This document shows positions 22,945-30,293 of a DNA stretch of 30,293 bases, piece by piece (position 1 is the stretch's first letter; the number at the start of each line of letters is the position of its first letter). The stretch lies in contig CACZPD010000130.1 in the NCBI GenBank assembly GCA_902782955.1, forward strand, positions 1 through 30,293. The letters run 5' to 3'. The position numbers and the translations under genes were made by a program. This DNA comes from an uncultured Erysipelotrichaceae bacterium (lineage in GTDB: Bacteria > Bacillota_I > Bacilli_A > Erysipelotrichales > Erysipelotrichaceae). The notes under the pieces were generated by a model that worked only from the letters and a program-made list of their open reading frames with translations, made no database searches and was not told where the DNA came from.

Positions 22945-22984
22945 AAAAAAAGGCACGGTACTCCGCAAGGAATACCGGTGCCTT
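22945..22984 (-). terminator. Terminator of the cdaA-cdaR operon
   Basis: The minus strand folds AGGCACCGGTATTCC against GGAGTACCGTGCCT (one bulged C, loop TTGC) and runs into seven T residues, eight bases after the cdaR stop. Confidence 0.88.
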
Positions 22985-22991
22985 CTGTTTC

Positions 22992-24428
22992 TTATCCGTC
23001 GTTAACGCCGGAAGCGTTGTTCTCTTCGGTATCATCCGTCTTTTCACCCAGGACATTCATCGTATATGTGGATTCTGTCAGGGTATATTTCACCAGGCCG
23101 TTGCCCGGCTGCACGACCTGCAGCGGGAATTCCTGCACACCCGGCCGTGCGTCTTTCATATCTACATAAACTTCGATATCGTCTGCGGTAATACCGTCGA
23201 TATTGTCCTGTGTGCCGAATACGATGACGCTTGTTGTCGTAGACTGGCCTTCCACAGGCGCGGATTTATAGTTATTGACATTGTTCTGATGATGCAGTTT
23301 GACATCATCGATCGTTCTTGTCACGCCTTCCCCGAGTTTGATCGTCATTGTGATCTGGTTGATATTCGAGGAGCTGACTCCTGTCGGAAGCACGATCGGT
23401 CTCAGGATCGTGGAATCCTTGGAGATCGTGGAAGCGTTCAGTGTAACTACGACGCGGTCAATCGTGCTCAGCACCATTTCCGGGCCGTAGATCGTGACAG
23501 TTTCCTGATCCATCGTAATGGATTCGATCGCCTTTCCGTCCGGTACATCACCGCTGACCTGGACATCGATCGCCACAGTCTTGCTCGGCGAAGTGACAGG
23601 AACCTTGACATGGACGGTATCCGGTACGATGCTCGCGATAACCGGCTGACCGTTCGCGTCATAAGCTACCAGTTTCGCGTCCTGCTCAAACTCTGCTGTC
23701 TGTCCGCTTACATCGATCAGCGCCTTGACAAACGCAATAGAATCGAGTGTGTCCTTGGCCGCGCGGACATTGACCTTCGTGTATTCAAATTCAGGTGTTC
23801 CCACGCTGTACACATTGTCCAGCTTGTCCATATTGGTGAAGTCATAGGTCAGGTCAAACTGCTGTGTTGCCTTCTTCTTCAGTGTCAGCATCACATTGGA
23901 AGGACTGATCTTTACGGAAACATTTTCCCCAAAGCCTTCACCCTTCAGTCTGACTTCATGCACGCCTTCGGTAAGTCCTTCAAGATCAGCCACGATCACA
24001 CCGTTGGAGTTTGCGGCATTGGTCACGCTGCCCGCGTCACCGGTGATCGTAATATCAACTGTTTTCGGAAGACCGACCAGTTCAAATGTGTTCTCGTTGT
24101 ATTTGGCGGAGACAGGTACACCACTGATCTCTTTCGCGTTTGTCAGTGTTGACGTGTAAATGGAAGACATGGAATTGTAGTTGACTGACGCAAACATGAG
24201 CAGTGCCAGTACAAACGCAACCACTTTTCCGTATTTGCGGTTGAAGAGTACCTTGTCAATAAAAGATGAGAACCAGCGTACGCCCCTTGCCAGTGAATCT
24301 TCAAAATGCTGGTAGGTATTGGCAACTTTCTGTGACTGTTCCGCAATCTTGTTGGCAAGTTCCGTCTTATTTGTTTCATTCATATCATCCGGTGTATGGA
24401 TGATAGGATCCCTTTTTCTGTCCGGCAT
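22992..24428 (-). CDS. cdaR: YbbR-domain regulator of diadenylate cyclase
   Basis: The 478-residue protein has a cytoplasmic N-terminal stretch of about 67 residues, one membrane helix at about 68-84, and a long extracellular region with about four YbbR-type repeats (near 97-170, 180-265, 280-360 and 375-455). The repeats are rich in Val, Thr and Asp, as in other CdaR proteins. CdaR binds and modulates CdaA at the membrane. The C-terminus is acidic. The ATG overlaps the cdaA stop by one base (TAATG), and GGAGG inside cdaA lies eight bases upstream. The usual third gene of this operon, glmM, is absent; a terminator follows instead. Confidence 0.9.
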   Translation of the reverse strand: MPDRKRDPIIHTPDDMNETNKTELANKIAEQSQKVANTYQHFEDSLARGVRWFSSFIDKVLFNRKYGKVVAFVLALLMFASVNYNSMSSIYTSTLTNAKEISGVPVSAKYNENTFELVGLPKTVDITITGDAGSVTNAANSNGVIVADLEGLTEGVHEVRLKGEGFGENVSVKISPSNVMLTLKKKATQQFDLTYDFTNMDKLDNVYSVGTPEFEYTKVNVRAAKDTLDSIAFVKALIDVSGQTAEFEQDAKLVAYDANGQPVIASIVPDTVHVKVPVTSPSKTVAIDVQVSGDVPDGKAIESITMDQETVTIYGPEMVLSTIDRVVVTLNASTISKDSTILRPIVLPTGVSSSNINQITMTIKLGEGVTRTIDDVKLHHQNNVNNYKSAPVEGQSTTTSVIVFGTQDNIDGITADDIEVYVDMKDARPGVQEFPLQVVQPGNGLVKYTLTESTYTMNVLGEKTDDTEENNASGVNDG

Positions 24429-25975
24429 TATCTGTCACCTCCATTTCTGATATCGGAGGCCGATTCATCTACAGGAAGATCATCAACCATCTGGAAGGTC
24501 TCACTCAGTTCATCCTTGAAGCCGACGATCTTTGAGATGTCGATCTTGGATGTATCATAGAGGATGCTGTCTTCCTCGAATTTGTCATCGTTCAGGATCG
24601 CGTTTTTGGAGCCCTGGGAAGCCGGTTTTTCTGCTTTCAGGCGCCTTGTATTGGCTTCCCGCAGTGCCCTGACTTCCGCCGATGTCATACGCGGGGAAGC
24701 TTTCTTAGCGGTACGGGATGCACTCTGCGATTCCGTATGATAGCTCAGCTGTTCCTTCAGCGGTGTCGTCTGCTGGCGCGGATAACTCGGTGTCGCGCGC
24801 TTTTTCTTATTCGGCAGCTTGATGGACGCTGCTTCCTCGTCAAGTTCTTTCATCTTGGAGGCTTCCGCTGATTCTTTTGATTTGCTGTCATCCTGCTGGA
24901 ACAGGGACATCTTCCTTCTTCGTGTCCGGCCTTTTTCAGCGGCAGGTTTTTTCTCTGCCGGCTGTTCCTCCGGGGTCTTGTCAGGAACAACTGTCTGACT
25001 TTCGCCGGCCGGCCGTATTTCTTCGATCTCGACCTTGCTGACTTCCTTCGTAGTCTGCTTGTTGATCGCAATCTGTTCCTGCGGATATGTTCTCGCTGAC
25101 TGACGCGGCTTTGACGCTGTATCCGTAATTACGATAGAAGATCTTTCCCTCGGATCATAGGATTCACCCTGAGTCTGTCCGTGGACTTCCGTGGATTCTC
25201 CGCAGATCACACGCATCAGATAATCATGCAGCTGTTTCCTGTCTACCGCAAAGATCTTACCGCCTTCCGCGATGGATACGCCGCCGGTCTCTTCCGAAAC
25301 AACGATCGTTACGCAGTCAGAGATCTCACTGATACCGATCGCTGCCCTGTGACGGGCACCAAAGCGGGACGGGAGGTCCATGTTCGTCGGCGGGAAATAG
25401 GCACTCGCGCAGGCGATCTTGTCGCCCTGGATGATAACAGCACCGTCATGCAGAGGAGTCGTTGTCACAAACAGGGATGTCAGCAGTTCAGCTGTAACAT
25501 CCGAATTCAGACGTGTTCCTGTCTGGATGAAGTCCTCCAGGGAATGGGACTGCTCGATGGAGATCAAAGCGCCTGTCTGGTCTTTGCTCAGCAGCATGAC
25601 AGCGGTCACGATATGGTCCACCAGCTTTTCCCTTTCATTCCCGGTAAGAGTAGTAATACGGCTGAACACGTTGGACTTACCGAGTCTTTCCAGCAGGGAA
25701 CGGATCTCCGGCTGGAATACGATGATCAGCGCTAAAAATCCCCAGTTCAGAAAGATATCCGCAAAATACTGCACGGTCTTGAGCCCGAGGAATTTGGCAA
25801 GTGCGTCAATAAGCACCACCAGGAAAATGCCTTTGAATATCTGAATCGTACGTGAATTGTTCCGGATGATACGGAGCGTATAATACAAAACAAACCACAG
25901 GATAACAATGTCTAAAAACATGACTGTTATTGTTTTGATATTTTCCAAAGTTAAATTTAAACTGATTCCTGACAA
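24428..25975 (-). CDS. cdaA: Diadenylate cyclase CdaA with long disordered C-terminal extension
   Basis: This membrane enzyme makes cyclic di-AMP from two ATP. Three membrane segments are seen (near 15-37, 45-65, 72-90). The DAC domain follows with DGA at 177-179 and RHRAA at 208-212. Ordinary CdaA is about 270 residues and should end near 258; here about 255 more residues follow, low in complexity and rich in Lys, Glu, Ser, Pro and Gln, with a final acidic stretch (LPVDESASD). The likely start is TTG at 25975, with AGGTGG about nine bases upstream; the first in-frame ATG would cut into the first membrane helix. cdaR overlaps its stop. Confidence 0.92.
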   Translation of the reverse strand: MSGISLNLTLENIKTITVMFLDIVILWFVLYYTLRIIRNNSRTIQIFKGIFLVVLIDALAKFLGLKTVQYFADIFLNWGFLALIIVFQPEIRSLLERLGKSNVFSRITTLTGNEREKLVDHIVTAVMLLSKDQTGALISIEQSHSLEDFIQTGTRLNSDVTAELLTSLFVTTTPLHDGAVIIQGDKIACASAYFPPTNMDLPSRFGARHRAAIGISEISDCVTIVVSEETGGVSIAEGGKIFAVDRKQLHDYLMRVICGESTEVHGQTQGESYDPRERSSIVITDTASKPRQSARTYPQEQIAINKQTTKEVSKVEIEEIRPAGESQTVVPDKTPEEQPAEKKPAAEKGRTRRRKMSLFQQDDSKSKESAEASKMKELDEEAASIKLPNKKKRATPSYPRQQTTPLKEQLSYHTESQSASRTAKKASPRMTSAEVRALREANTRRLKAEKPASQGSKNAILNDDKFEEDSILYDTSKIDISKIVGFKDELSETFQMVDDLPVDESASDIRNGGDR

Positions 25976-26001
25976 ATAACATCGCCACCTTTCGCCTAAT
26001 G

Positions 26002-26010
26002 ATTATATCA
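26002..26010 (-). promoter_or_regulatory. Extended -10 promoter of cdaA-cdaR
   Basis: TG-A-TATAAT is a perfect extended -10 on the minus strand, about 27 bases before the cdaA TTG. No good -35 is seen. Confidence 0.6.
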
Positions 26011-26068
26011 TAATCAACTTTCAGACCATAACAGTATTTCTGATTTTATACGGATTCTGTCAAATGAC

Positions 26069-26094
26069 AAACAGCCGCATGCATACGGCTGTTT
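26069..26094 (-). terminator. Terminator-like hairpin after the small lipoprotein gene
   Basis: AAACAGCCGTA and TGCGGCTGTTT pair over 11 bp (one U-G) around a TGCA loop. The following T-run is short (GTCATTT), so it is a moderate terminator. It lies between the lipoprotein gene and the cdaA promoter. Confidence 0.55.
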
Positions 26095-26127
26095 ACCTTA
26101 CTATTCCTCCGGCTGGCTGTCACGGCC

Positions 26128-26460
26128 TTATTTTTCCATATGATACATGGAATTCTCTGTCCGGCATTCCAGTTTCACATCATGTCCGGGCATGACAAAT
26201 TTCAGTATATAGCCCTTTTCCGGTTCATAATCCGTCTTCAGCTGTTTATCATCCAGATAAAAGGAATAATCCGTATCCGTACCGATCAGGTCGTAATAGA
26301 GCGTAACGGTCTCACCTGTCCTGTAGGCGTCCTTCGCTCCGATATATGCCCCTTTCTCCCCGCAGTAGTCAACTTTGTATTTCACTTCCTCGCAAGCGCA
26401 AAGAAATAACAATGCCGCTGCGGCACATGCAGCTGTCTTCCTTATTTTTCCCTTCTTCAT
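26128..26460 (-). CDS. Small lipoprotein of unknown function
   Basis: The 110-residue product has a Lys/Arg-rich start, a hydrophobic run and a lipobox-like LCAC, with Cys23 as the probable lipidated residue. The mature part of about 87 residues is beta-rich (GETVTLYYDLIGTDTDYSFYL, YILKFVMPGHDVKLEC), suggesting a small immunoglobulin-like or Bacteroides-type beta domain; I do not recognise a family. Two cysteines in the mature part could form a disulfide. No Shine-Dalgarno precedes the ATG; TATAAT is six bases upstream, so the mRNA is probably leaderless. It is transcribed alone. Confidence 0.7.
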   Translation of the reverse strand: MKKGKIRKTAACAAAALLFLCACEEVKYKVDYCGEKGAYIGAKDAYRTGETVTLYYDLIGTDTDYSFYLDDKQLKTDYEPEKGYILKFVMPGHDVKLECRTENSMYHMEK

Positions 26461-26466
26461 GTGTCT

Positions 26467-26472
26467 ATTATA
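26467..26472 (-). promoter_or_regulatory. -10 box giving a leaderless lipoprotein mRNA
   Basis: A perfect TATAAT on the minus strand lies six bases before the ATG at 26460 and only three bases after the T-run of the preceding terminator. The -35 would fall within the terminator hairpin and is poor. Confidence 0.5.
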
Positions 26473-26475
26473 TAA

Positions 26476-26509
26476 GAAAAAACAGTCATCCGCATATACG
26501 GCTGACTGT
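26476..26509 (-). terminator. Terminator of the nucleotidyltransferase gene
   Basis: ACAGTCA and TGACTGT close an outer stem, and CCG/CGG form an inner stem on the minus strand, followed by a run of T residues. Confidence 0.75.
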
Positions 26510-26535
26510 CTGTTCCTGTTTCTTTCCTGCGCAGA

Positions 26536-27441
26536 TTACCAGAGGACATCCGGATATACGCCGTCATCCTTCATCTTCTGGATGTTGGCAACGACTTTCG
26601 GTTTGTCTTCCTTGTATGTCACGCCGAACCAGCTGTCCCTGCTGGAGAGCACCTTGACGGTGCATTTTCCGCTCTTGATCATTTCATCCACGGAATTCGG
26701 CAGGAGGCATTCGCTCTTCAGCGGATTTGCCGGTACGTCTTTCTCAAAGAATTCCCCCATCATCGGTGCGGCATATTCGAAGATCTTCGGTGTGAAGCCC
26801 CAGAAATTCATGGAAACGAGCGTATCCTCCGGCAGCGGGATCCATTCCCCGTCCTTTTCATAGGCAGCGCCGCCGTCTTTTCTGGCGATGTTTGATACTT
26901 CGACGATATCACACAGATTGCCGTTCTCATCCTTCTGGCATACCGCACGCGTGACCGTACCGTTGTCTGTCAGTGTATTTTTGCACTCATAGCCGACCAT
27001 CGCAAATGCATTTTCATCTTCCAGTCCTGCCAGATAGTTGTAGATGACCTTATATGCATCCTTGCCGTAGAAATCATCCGCGTTGATGATCGCAAACGGT
27101 TCCTTCACAACATCCCTGCAGGCAAGCAGCGCGTGTGTGGTTCCCCACGGCTTCACTCTTCCTTCCGGTACTTCATAACCTTCCGGAATATCGAGAAGAT
27201 CCTGGTAGGCAAAAGCGACTTCCATGGACGGTTCGATCTTGTTCGTCAGCGCTTCACGGAACATCTGTTCATGTTCACGGCGGATGATGAGTACGACTTT
27301 ATCAAATCCGGCTTCCTTTGCGTCATAGATGGAGAACTCGATGATCGGTTCATTATGACTGCCGACGCCGTCGATCTGCTTCATTCCTCCGTAACGGCTG
27401 CCCATTCCCGCAGCCAGGATGACTAATACTGGTTTGTTCAT
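26536..27441 (-). CDS. Sugar/choline-phosphate-type nucleotidyltransferase
   Basis: The 301-residue protein has the NTP-transferase start VILAAGMGSRYGGMKQIDGVG (nucleotide-binding loop at 12-22), PWGTTHALLAC near 98-108 and the metal site NADDFYG with D122-D123. The family activates a phosphorylated sugar or alcohol with an NTP to give an NDP or CDP derivative. I recognise it as a group annotated only as nucleotidyltransferase family protein, so neither base nor substrate can be named. AAGGAG lies 11 bases before the ATG. It has its own terminator and no partner kinase next to it. Confidence 0.85.
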   Translation of the reverse strand: MNKPVLVILAAGMGSRYGGMKQIDGVGSHNEPIIEFSIYDAKEAGFDKVVLIIRREHEQMFREALTNKIEPSMEVAFAYQDLLDIPEGYEVPEGRVKPWGTTHALLACRDVVKEPFAIINADDFYGKDAYKVIYNYLAGLEDENAFAMVGYECKNTLTDNGTVTRAVCQKDENGNLCDIVEVSNIARKDGGAAYEKDGEWIPLPEDTLVSMNFWGFTPKIFEYAAPMMGEFFEKDVPANPLKSECLLPNSVDEMIKSGKCTVKVLSSRDSWFGVTYKEDKPKVVANIQKMKDDGVYPDVLW

Positions 27442-27485
27442 AGTCTGATTATCTCCTTTGATTCGTTACCAACATTATACTAAAC

Positions 27486-27518
27486 AAAAAGGAAGATTTC
27501 TCAGTGAAATCTCTCCTT
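27486..27518 (-). terminator. Terminator after the DUF2804 gene
   Basis: AAGGA-G-AGATTTC and GAAATCT-TCCTT pair on the minus strand (one bulge, 5-base loop), followed by a short T-rich tail (TTTGTTTA). Confidence 0.65.
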
Positions 27519-27522
27519 ATCT

Positions 27523-28551
27523 CTACCATCTGTTCCGTACCTTTTCCGCAAATCCGAAGAAATCGCGGAATGTCAGGATCTCCCCGTCGTCCAGTTCAGC
27601 TTTTCCTGTAAATCTGCCGAAGACCTGGTTCTGGTCTGATTCGATCAGAAGGACATTGGTGTCCGACTGCCGGTTAAGGACCGGCCGGAACACTGCTTCA
27701 AACCGTCCGTCGGAAGAAGTGATCTTCCACGTGTTCATGAAAGCATCCTTCCCGTTCTCCTGTGGGATCAGGAATTCGATGCGGTCAAGTTTATGGACTC
27801 TTCCGTCATAGAACAGGACATTCTCACTGGCTGCGGAAGTATCGCCGAACCCGTATCCGAGATTGAACCCGAAAGTATGGCCTTCCAGCATGCCGGAAGC
27901 ACTTGCCCAATACCAGATATTGGCATATGTCCATACGCCTCTTCCCCAGTCAAGAACACCGAACGCAGATTCATCAAAACGGTATTTTTCACTGCCGAGG
28001 CTGACGAATCCGACCGCTTTCATGCAGTTGATCTTCTGGTTGTAGTAAAACGCATGGGGATCTTCCGCATAGGGGGTCATGATCACCATGGATTCCTGCG
28101 GCTCTTCTTTCAGGATAACAGCCGCTTCCAGGGTCTCCTTCTTCCGGAATCTCGAAAATGAGCAGTACAGTCTTCTTTCCCTGCCGTTATTGCAGAACTG
28201 GATATCGATCCTTCCGTTTTTAAAACCGGTATCTCCTTCCGCTGATGAAGCCGGCAGACCGGTCCTTCCCATCGGCAGGACGGTCATGACGCTGTTTGTC
28301 GTTTCACACGGTTCTTCAAAATTGAGCCAGGACGCGCTGTACATTCCCATGTAACTGTTGTCAGCCACAGTCAGGGCCAGTCCCCGTTTCCCGTCAGTGA
28401 TCAGATAGTAATCCCACTCTTTGATTCTCAGCGGATTCGCTTTGATGTCTTTCCGCACATATTCCATGACAGGCCGTCTTGCCCATCCCGGATGTGCCAG
28501 CTGACCTTGTTCGCTCAGCAGTTTGCCGTACTCCGTGATCTCTTTCTGCAT
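27523..28551 (-). CDS. DUF2804 family protein
   Basis: The 342-residue protein matches DUF2804 by its N-terminal GWARRPVMEYVRKDI, EWDYYLI, LALTVADNSYMGMYSASWLNF and the C-terminal GVLDWGRGVWTYANIWYWASASG with GFNLGYGFGDT. It is predicted soluble and beta-rich, and likely forms an AttH/lipocalin-like double barrel. No biochemical function is established that I know of. A GAGG lies five bases before the ATG. A small hairpin CGGATC-TTTAC-GATCCG sits in the leader at 28563-28579. No terminator is visible between it and the citrate synthase gene upstream, so the two may be co-transcribed. Confidence 0.85.
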   Translation of the reverse strand: MQKEITEYGKLLSEQGQLAHPGWARRPVMEYVRKDIKANPLRIKEWDYYLITDGKRGLALTVADNSYMGMYSASWLNFEEPCETTNSVMTVLPMGRTGLPASSAEGDTGFKNGRIDIQFCNNGRERRLYCSFSRFRKKETLEAAVILKEEPQESMVIMTPYAEDPHAFYYNQKINCMKAVGFVSLGSEKYRFDESAFGVLDWGRGVWTYANIWYWASASGMLEGHTFGFNLGYGFGDTSAASENVLFYDGRVHKLDRIEFLIPQENGKDAFMNTWKITSSDGRFEAVFRPVLNRQSDTNVLLIESDQNQVFGRFTGKAELDDGEILTFRDFFGFAEKVRNRW

Positions 28552-28626
28552 ATTATCCTCACCGGATCTTTACGATCCGCCCTCTGCTGTTTTCAATATA
28601 GCATCTGCGGGTAAAGAGTTCTATGG

Positions 28627-30012
28627 TTACTGTCTGTCTTCGAGCTTAATGTAATCCCGGATCGTACTGGTGCTCTCATAGGCCGGACGCATGATCTTGT
28701 CTTCATTGACCAGCTGTTCCATGCGGTGCGCGCACCAGCCTACCACTCTTGCCATCGCGAAGATCGGCGTATACATCTCCACCGGGATATTCAGCATTTT
28801 GTATACAAAACCGCTGTAGAAATCCACGTTGACGCAGACGCCTTTGTAGATCCTGCGTTCCTTGCGGATCAGGTCCAGCGCGTTTTCCGCGACTGTCTGA
28901 TACAGTTCATATTCCTTCTGCATGCCTTTTTCCTGTGCCAGCTTCTCCGCGAATTCCTGCAGGATGACCGCACGCGGATCGGACAGGGAGTAGACCGCAT
29001 GGCCGACACCGTAGATCAGACCGCTTCCGTCAAAGGCCTGTTTGTGCAGGATCTTTTCCAGATATTCCCGGACGGCCTGCGGATCTTCCGTATTATCCAC
29101 GTTTGCCTTGAGATCCTCCATCATTTCCATGACCTTGATATTGGCACCGCCGTGTTTCGGCCCCTTCAGGGAACACAGTGCCGAAGCGATCACGCTGTAT
29201 GTATCCGAGCCGGCAGAAGTGACGACCCTGGTCGTGAATGTGGAGTTGTTTCCGCCGCCGTGTTCCATATGCAGGATCAGCGCAGCATCCAGCGCGCGGG
29301 CTTCCAGTTCCGTGTAGCTGCTGTCAGGTCTCAGCATGCGCAGGATGTTTTCTGCCATTGACTTTGACCGGTCAGGCCTGTGGATATACATGCTGTCGTG
29401 CATCTCATAGTGGTTATAGGAATGAAATGCATAAACACTCAGCATGGAAAATTTGCTGATGAGCTTGATCGCCTGGATCAGCACATTGTCCAGGGAAATG
29501 TCTTCAGCCTTATCATCGTAGGACGCGAGTGTAAGCACACTCCGTGTCATGGAATTCATGATATCCCTGCTCGGCGCCTTCATGATGACATCACGCACGA
29601 AATGCGGCGGCAGTGTCCGGTTGATCGAGATCATTTCCCGGAATTTGTCCAGCTGCTCACTTGTCGGCAGTTCACCGAACAGCAGGAGATATGTGATCTC
29701 CTCAAATCCGAACTGTTCCCTGCCTCTGAGTCCCGCGATCAGATCATTGACCTTATATCCCCTGTAATACAGTTCACCGTCACAGGGAACTTTCATTCCG
29801 TTTACGATCTTCTTTGCGTTGACTGTCGAAATATTCGTCATGCCGACCAGGACGCCGGTTCCGTTCACATCGCGCAGTCCTCTCTGTACGTTGTTTTCCT
29901 GATACACTTCCGGTTCGATCCGGAATAAATGCAGATATTGATCCAGCTGTTCAGCGGTATATTCACGGTTAAGTGCCATTACATCTCTGTGGCGAGGTCT
30001 CTTTACTTCCAT
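28627..30012 (-). CDS. gltA: Citrate synthase
   Basis: The 461-residue protein carries the citrate synthase catalytic triad: H251 in LHMEHGGGN, H338 in GHAVYS and D397 in NVDFYSG, with GPKHGGAN at 284-291. The N-terminal DGELYYRGYKVNDLI and QFGFEEITYLLLFGELP are typical. It condenses oxaloacetate and acetyl-CoA in the cytoplasm. The N-terminal 50 residues exceed the Bacillus CitZ type; the form resembles longer gut-Bacillota citrate synthases. 2-methylcitrate synthase activity cannot be excluded. AAGGAG precedes the ATG. No aconitase or isocitrate dehydrogenase gene is in view. Confidence 0.95.
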   Translation of the reverse strand: MEVKRPRHRDVMALNREYTAEQLDQYLHLFRIEPEVYQENNVQRGLRDVNGTGVLVGMTNISTVNAKKIVNGMKVPCDGELYYRGYKVNDLIAGLRGREQFGFEEITYLLLFGELPTSEQLDKFREMISINRTLPPHFVRDVIMKAPSRDIMNSMTRSVLTLASYDDKAEDISLDNVLIQAIKLISKFSMLSVYAFHSYNHYEMHDSMYIHRPDRSKSMAENILRMLRPDSSYTELEARALDAALILHMEHGGGNNSTFTTRVVTSAGSDTYSVIASALCSLKGPKHGGANIKVMEMMEDLKANVDNTEDPQAVREYLEKILHKQAFDGSGLIYGVGHAVYSLSDPRAVILQEFAEKLAQEKGMQKEYELYQTVAENALDLIRKERRIYKGVCVNVDFYSGFVYKMLNIPVEMYTPIFAMARVVGWCAHRMEQLVNEDKIMRPAYESTSTIRDYIKLEDRQ

Positions 30013-30054
30013 GGCAGATCTCCTTTCTCATCAGTACATTGATATAATGTGCGT

Positions 30055-30084
30055 ATTCTACCACAAATGAAAAATAACAGTCAA
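30055..30084 (-). promoter_or_regulatory. Promoter of the citrate synthase gene
   Basis: TTGACT (30079-30084) and TAGAAT (30055-30060) are 18 bases apart on the minus strand, giving a leader of about 40 bases with a good ribosome binding site. Confidence 0.7.
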
Positions 30085-30117
30085 AACCTGTGCAGAGCTT
30101 TCACTGATATTTCACAT

Positions 30118-30143
30118 AAAAAAACGCGGCTTTTGCCCAACGT
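30118..30143 (-). terminator. Possible terminator for a minus-strand transcript from the right
   Basis: ACG-TTG-GGC, AAAA, GCC-G-CGT can pair with an internal loop on the minus strand and is followed by seven T residues. The stem is weak. It would end a transcript entering from beyond the right edge. Confidence 0.4.
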
Positions 30144-30178
30144 CATTAAGTTAAGCCTGTGCCGAATGGATGACATAC

Positions 30179-30213
30179 ACACTCATACCAGAAATTGGTA
30201 TGGGTGTTTTTTT
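30179..30213 (+). terminator. Strong plus-strand terminator without an obvious gene
   Basis: ACACTCATACCA and TGGTATGGGTGT form a 12-bp stem (one T-G pair) around GAAAT, followed by seven T residues. No plus-strand gene is visible in the preceding kilobase. The remaining bases to the window end hold only a GC-rich hairpin near 30257-30283. Confidence 0.7.
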
Positions 30214-30293
30214 CTGACTTTTTTTGCGTAAAAGTATTGACAGAATCATCATAATCCGGCGCCTCCCTTCGGTCGGCGCTGGACGTAAAAATC

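Noticed and set aside
1..30293. CRISPR arrays, tRNA or rRNA genes, insertion sequences and phage genes.
   Set aside because: No repeat-spacer pattern, tRNA-like fold, transposase or phage protein was seen on either strand by eye.

Overview
The window looks like a chromosome segment of a low-to-mid-GC Gram-positive anaerobe (Bacillota). An Erysipelotrichia-type gut bacterium is my best guess, but I infer this from gene content and not from any marker gene. Supporting signs are the CdaA/CdaR pair, lipobox proteins, AGGAGG-type ribosome binding sites, OmpR-type two-component genes and a manganese-type riboswitch. No outer-membrane genes, rRNA, tRNA, IS element or CRISPR array was seen. Most genes are on the minus strand.

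Layout from left to right. 1-2393: a respiratory unit with a lipoprotein-type pentaheme nitrite reductase (NrfA) and the start of a ResB-type cytochrome c maturation protein, cut by the window edge. 2408-3228: an ATP-binding anti-sigma-like protein behind what looks like a truncated STAS domain. 3322-7712: PHP-family histidinol phosphatase, an unknown protein, a nitroreductase, a YhhN (lysoplasmalogenase-family) membrane protein overlapped by 209 bp by a convergent gene with a very basic tail, and a histidine phosphatase. 7731-10322: a tightly overlapping cassette of nucleosidase, spore-photoproduct-lyase-like radical SAM enzyme and SDR. 10330-11541: a Na+/Ca2+ exchanger-family antiporter behind a yybP-ykoY-like riboswitch. 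11568-14022: a YwaF/TMEM164-family membrane protein facing a lysophospholipase-GDPD operon. 14118-17520: a UMF1 transporter and a compact FtsX/BceAB-like ABC pair. 17540-20828: a three-gene unit of alpha/beta hydrolase, membrane-anchored MurF-like ligase and glycosylasparaginase-like Ntn hydrolase. 20825-22915: a two-component system. 22945-26010: cdaA-cdaR, with a very long disordered tail on CdaA. 26069-30293: a small lipoprotein, a nucleotidyltransferase, a DUF2804 protein, citrate synthase and a terminal non-coding stretch.

The strongest candidates for something undescribed are: (a) the nucleosidase / SPL-like radical SAM / SDR cassette, whose radical SAM enzyme seems to lack the hydrogen-donor cysteine of true spore photoproduct lyase; (b) the membrane MurF-like ligase cassette; (c) at least five genes whose ATG lies only 6-7 nt downstream of a -10 box with no Shine-Dalgarno, which implies recurrent leaderless transcription; and (d) a lipoprotein NrfA with no NrfH partner beside it.

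All family calls are from motif and sequence recognition by eye. No database or structure search was run.
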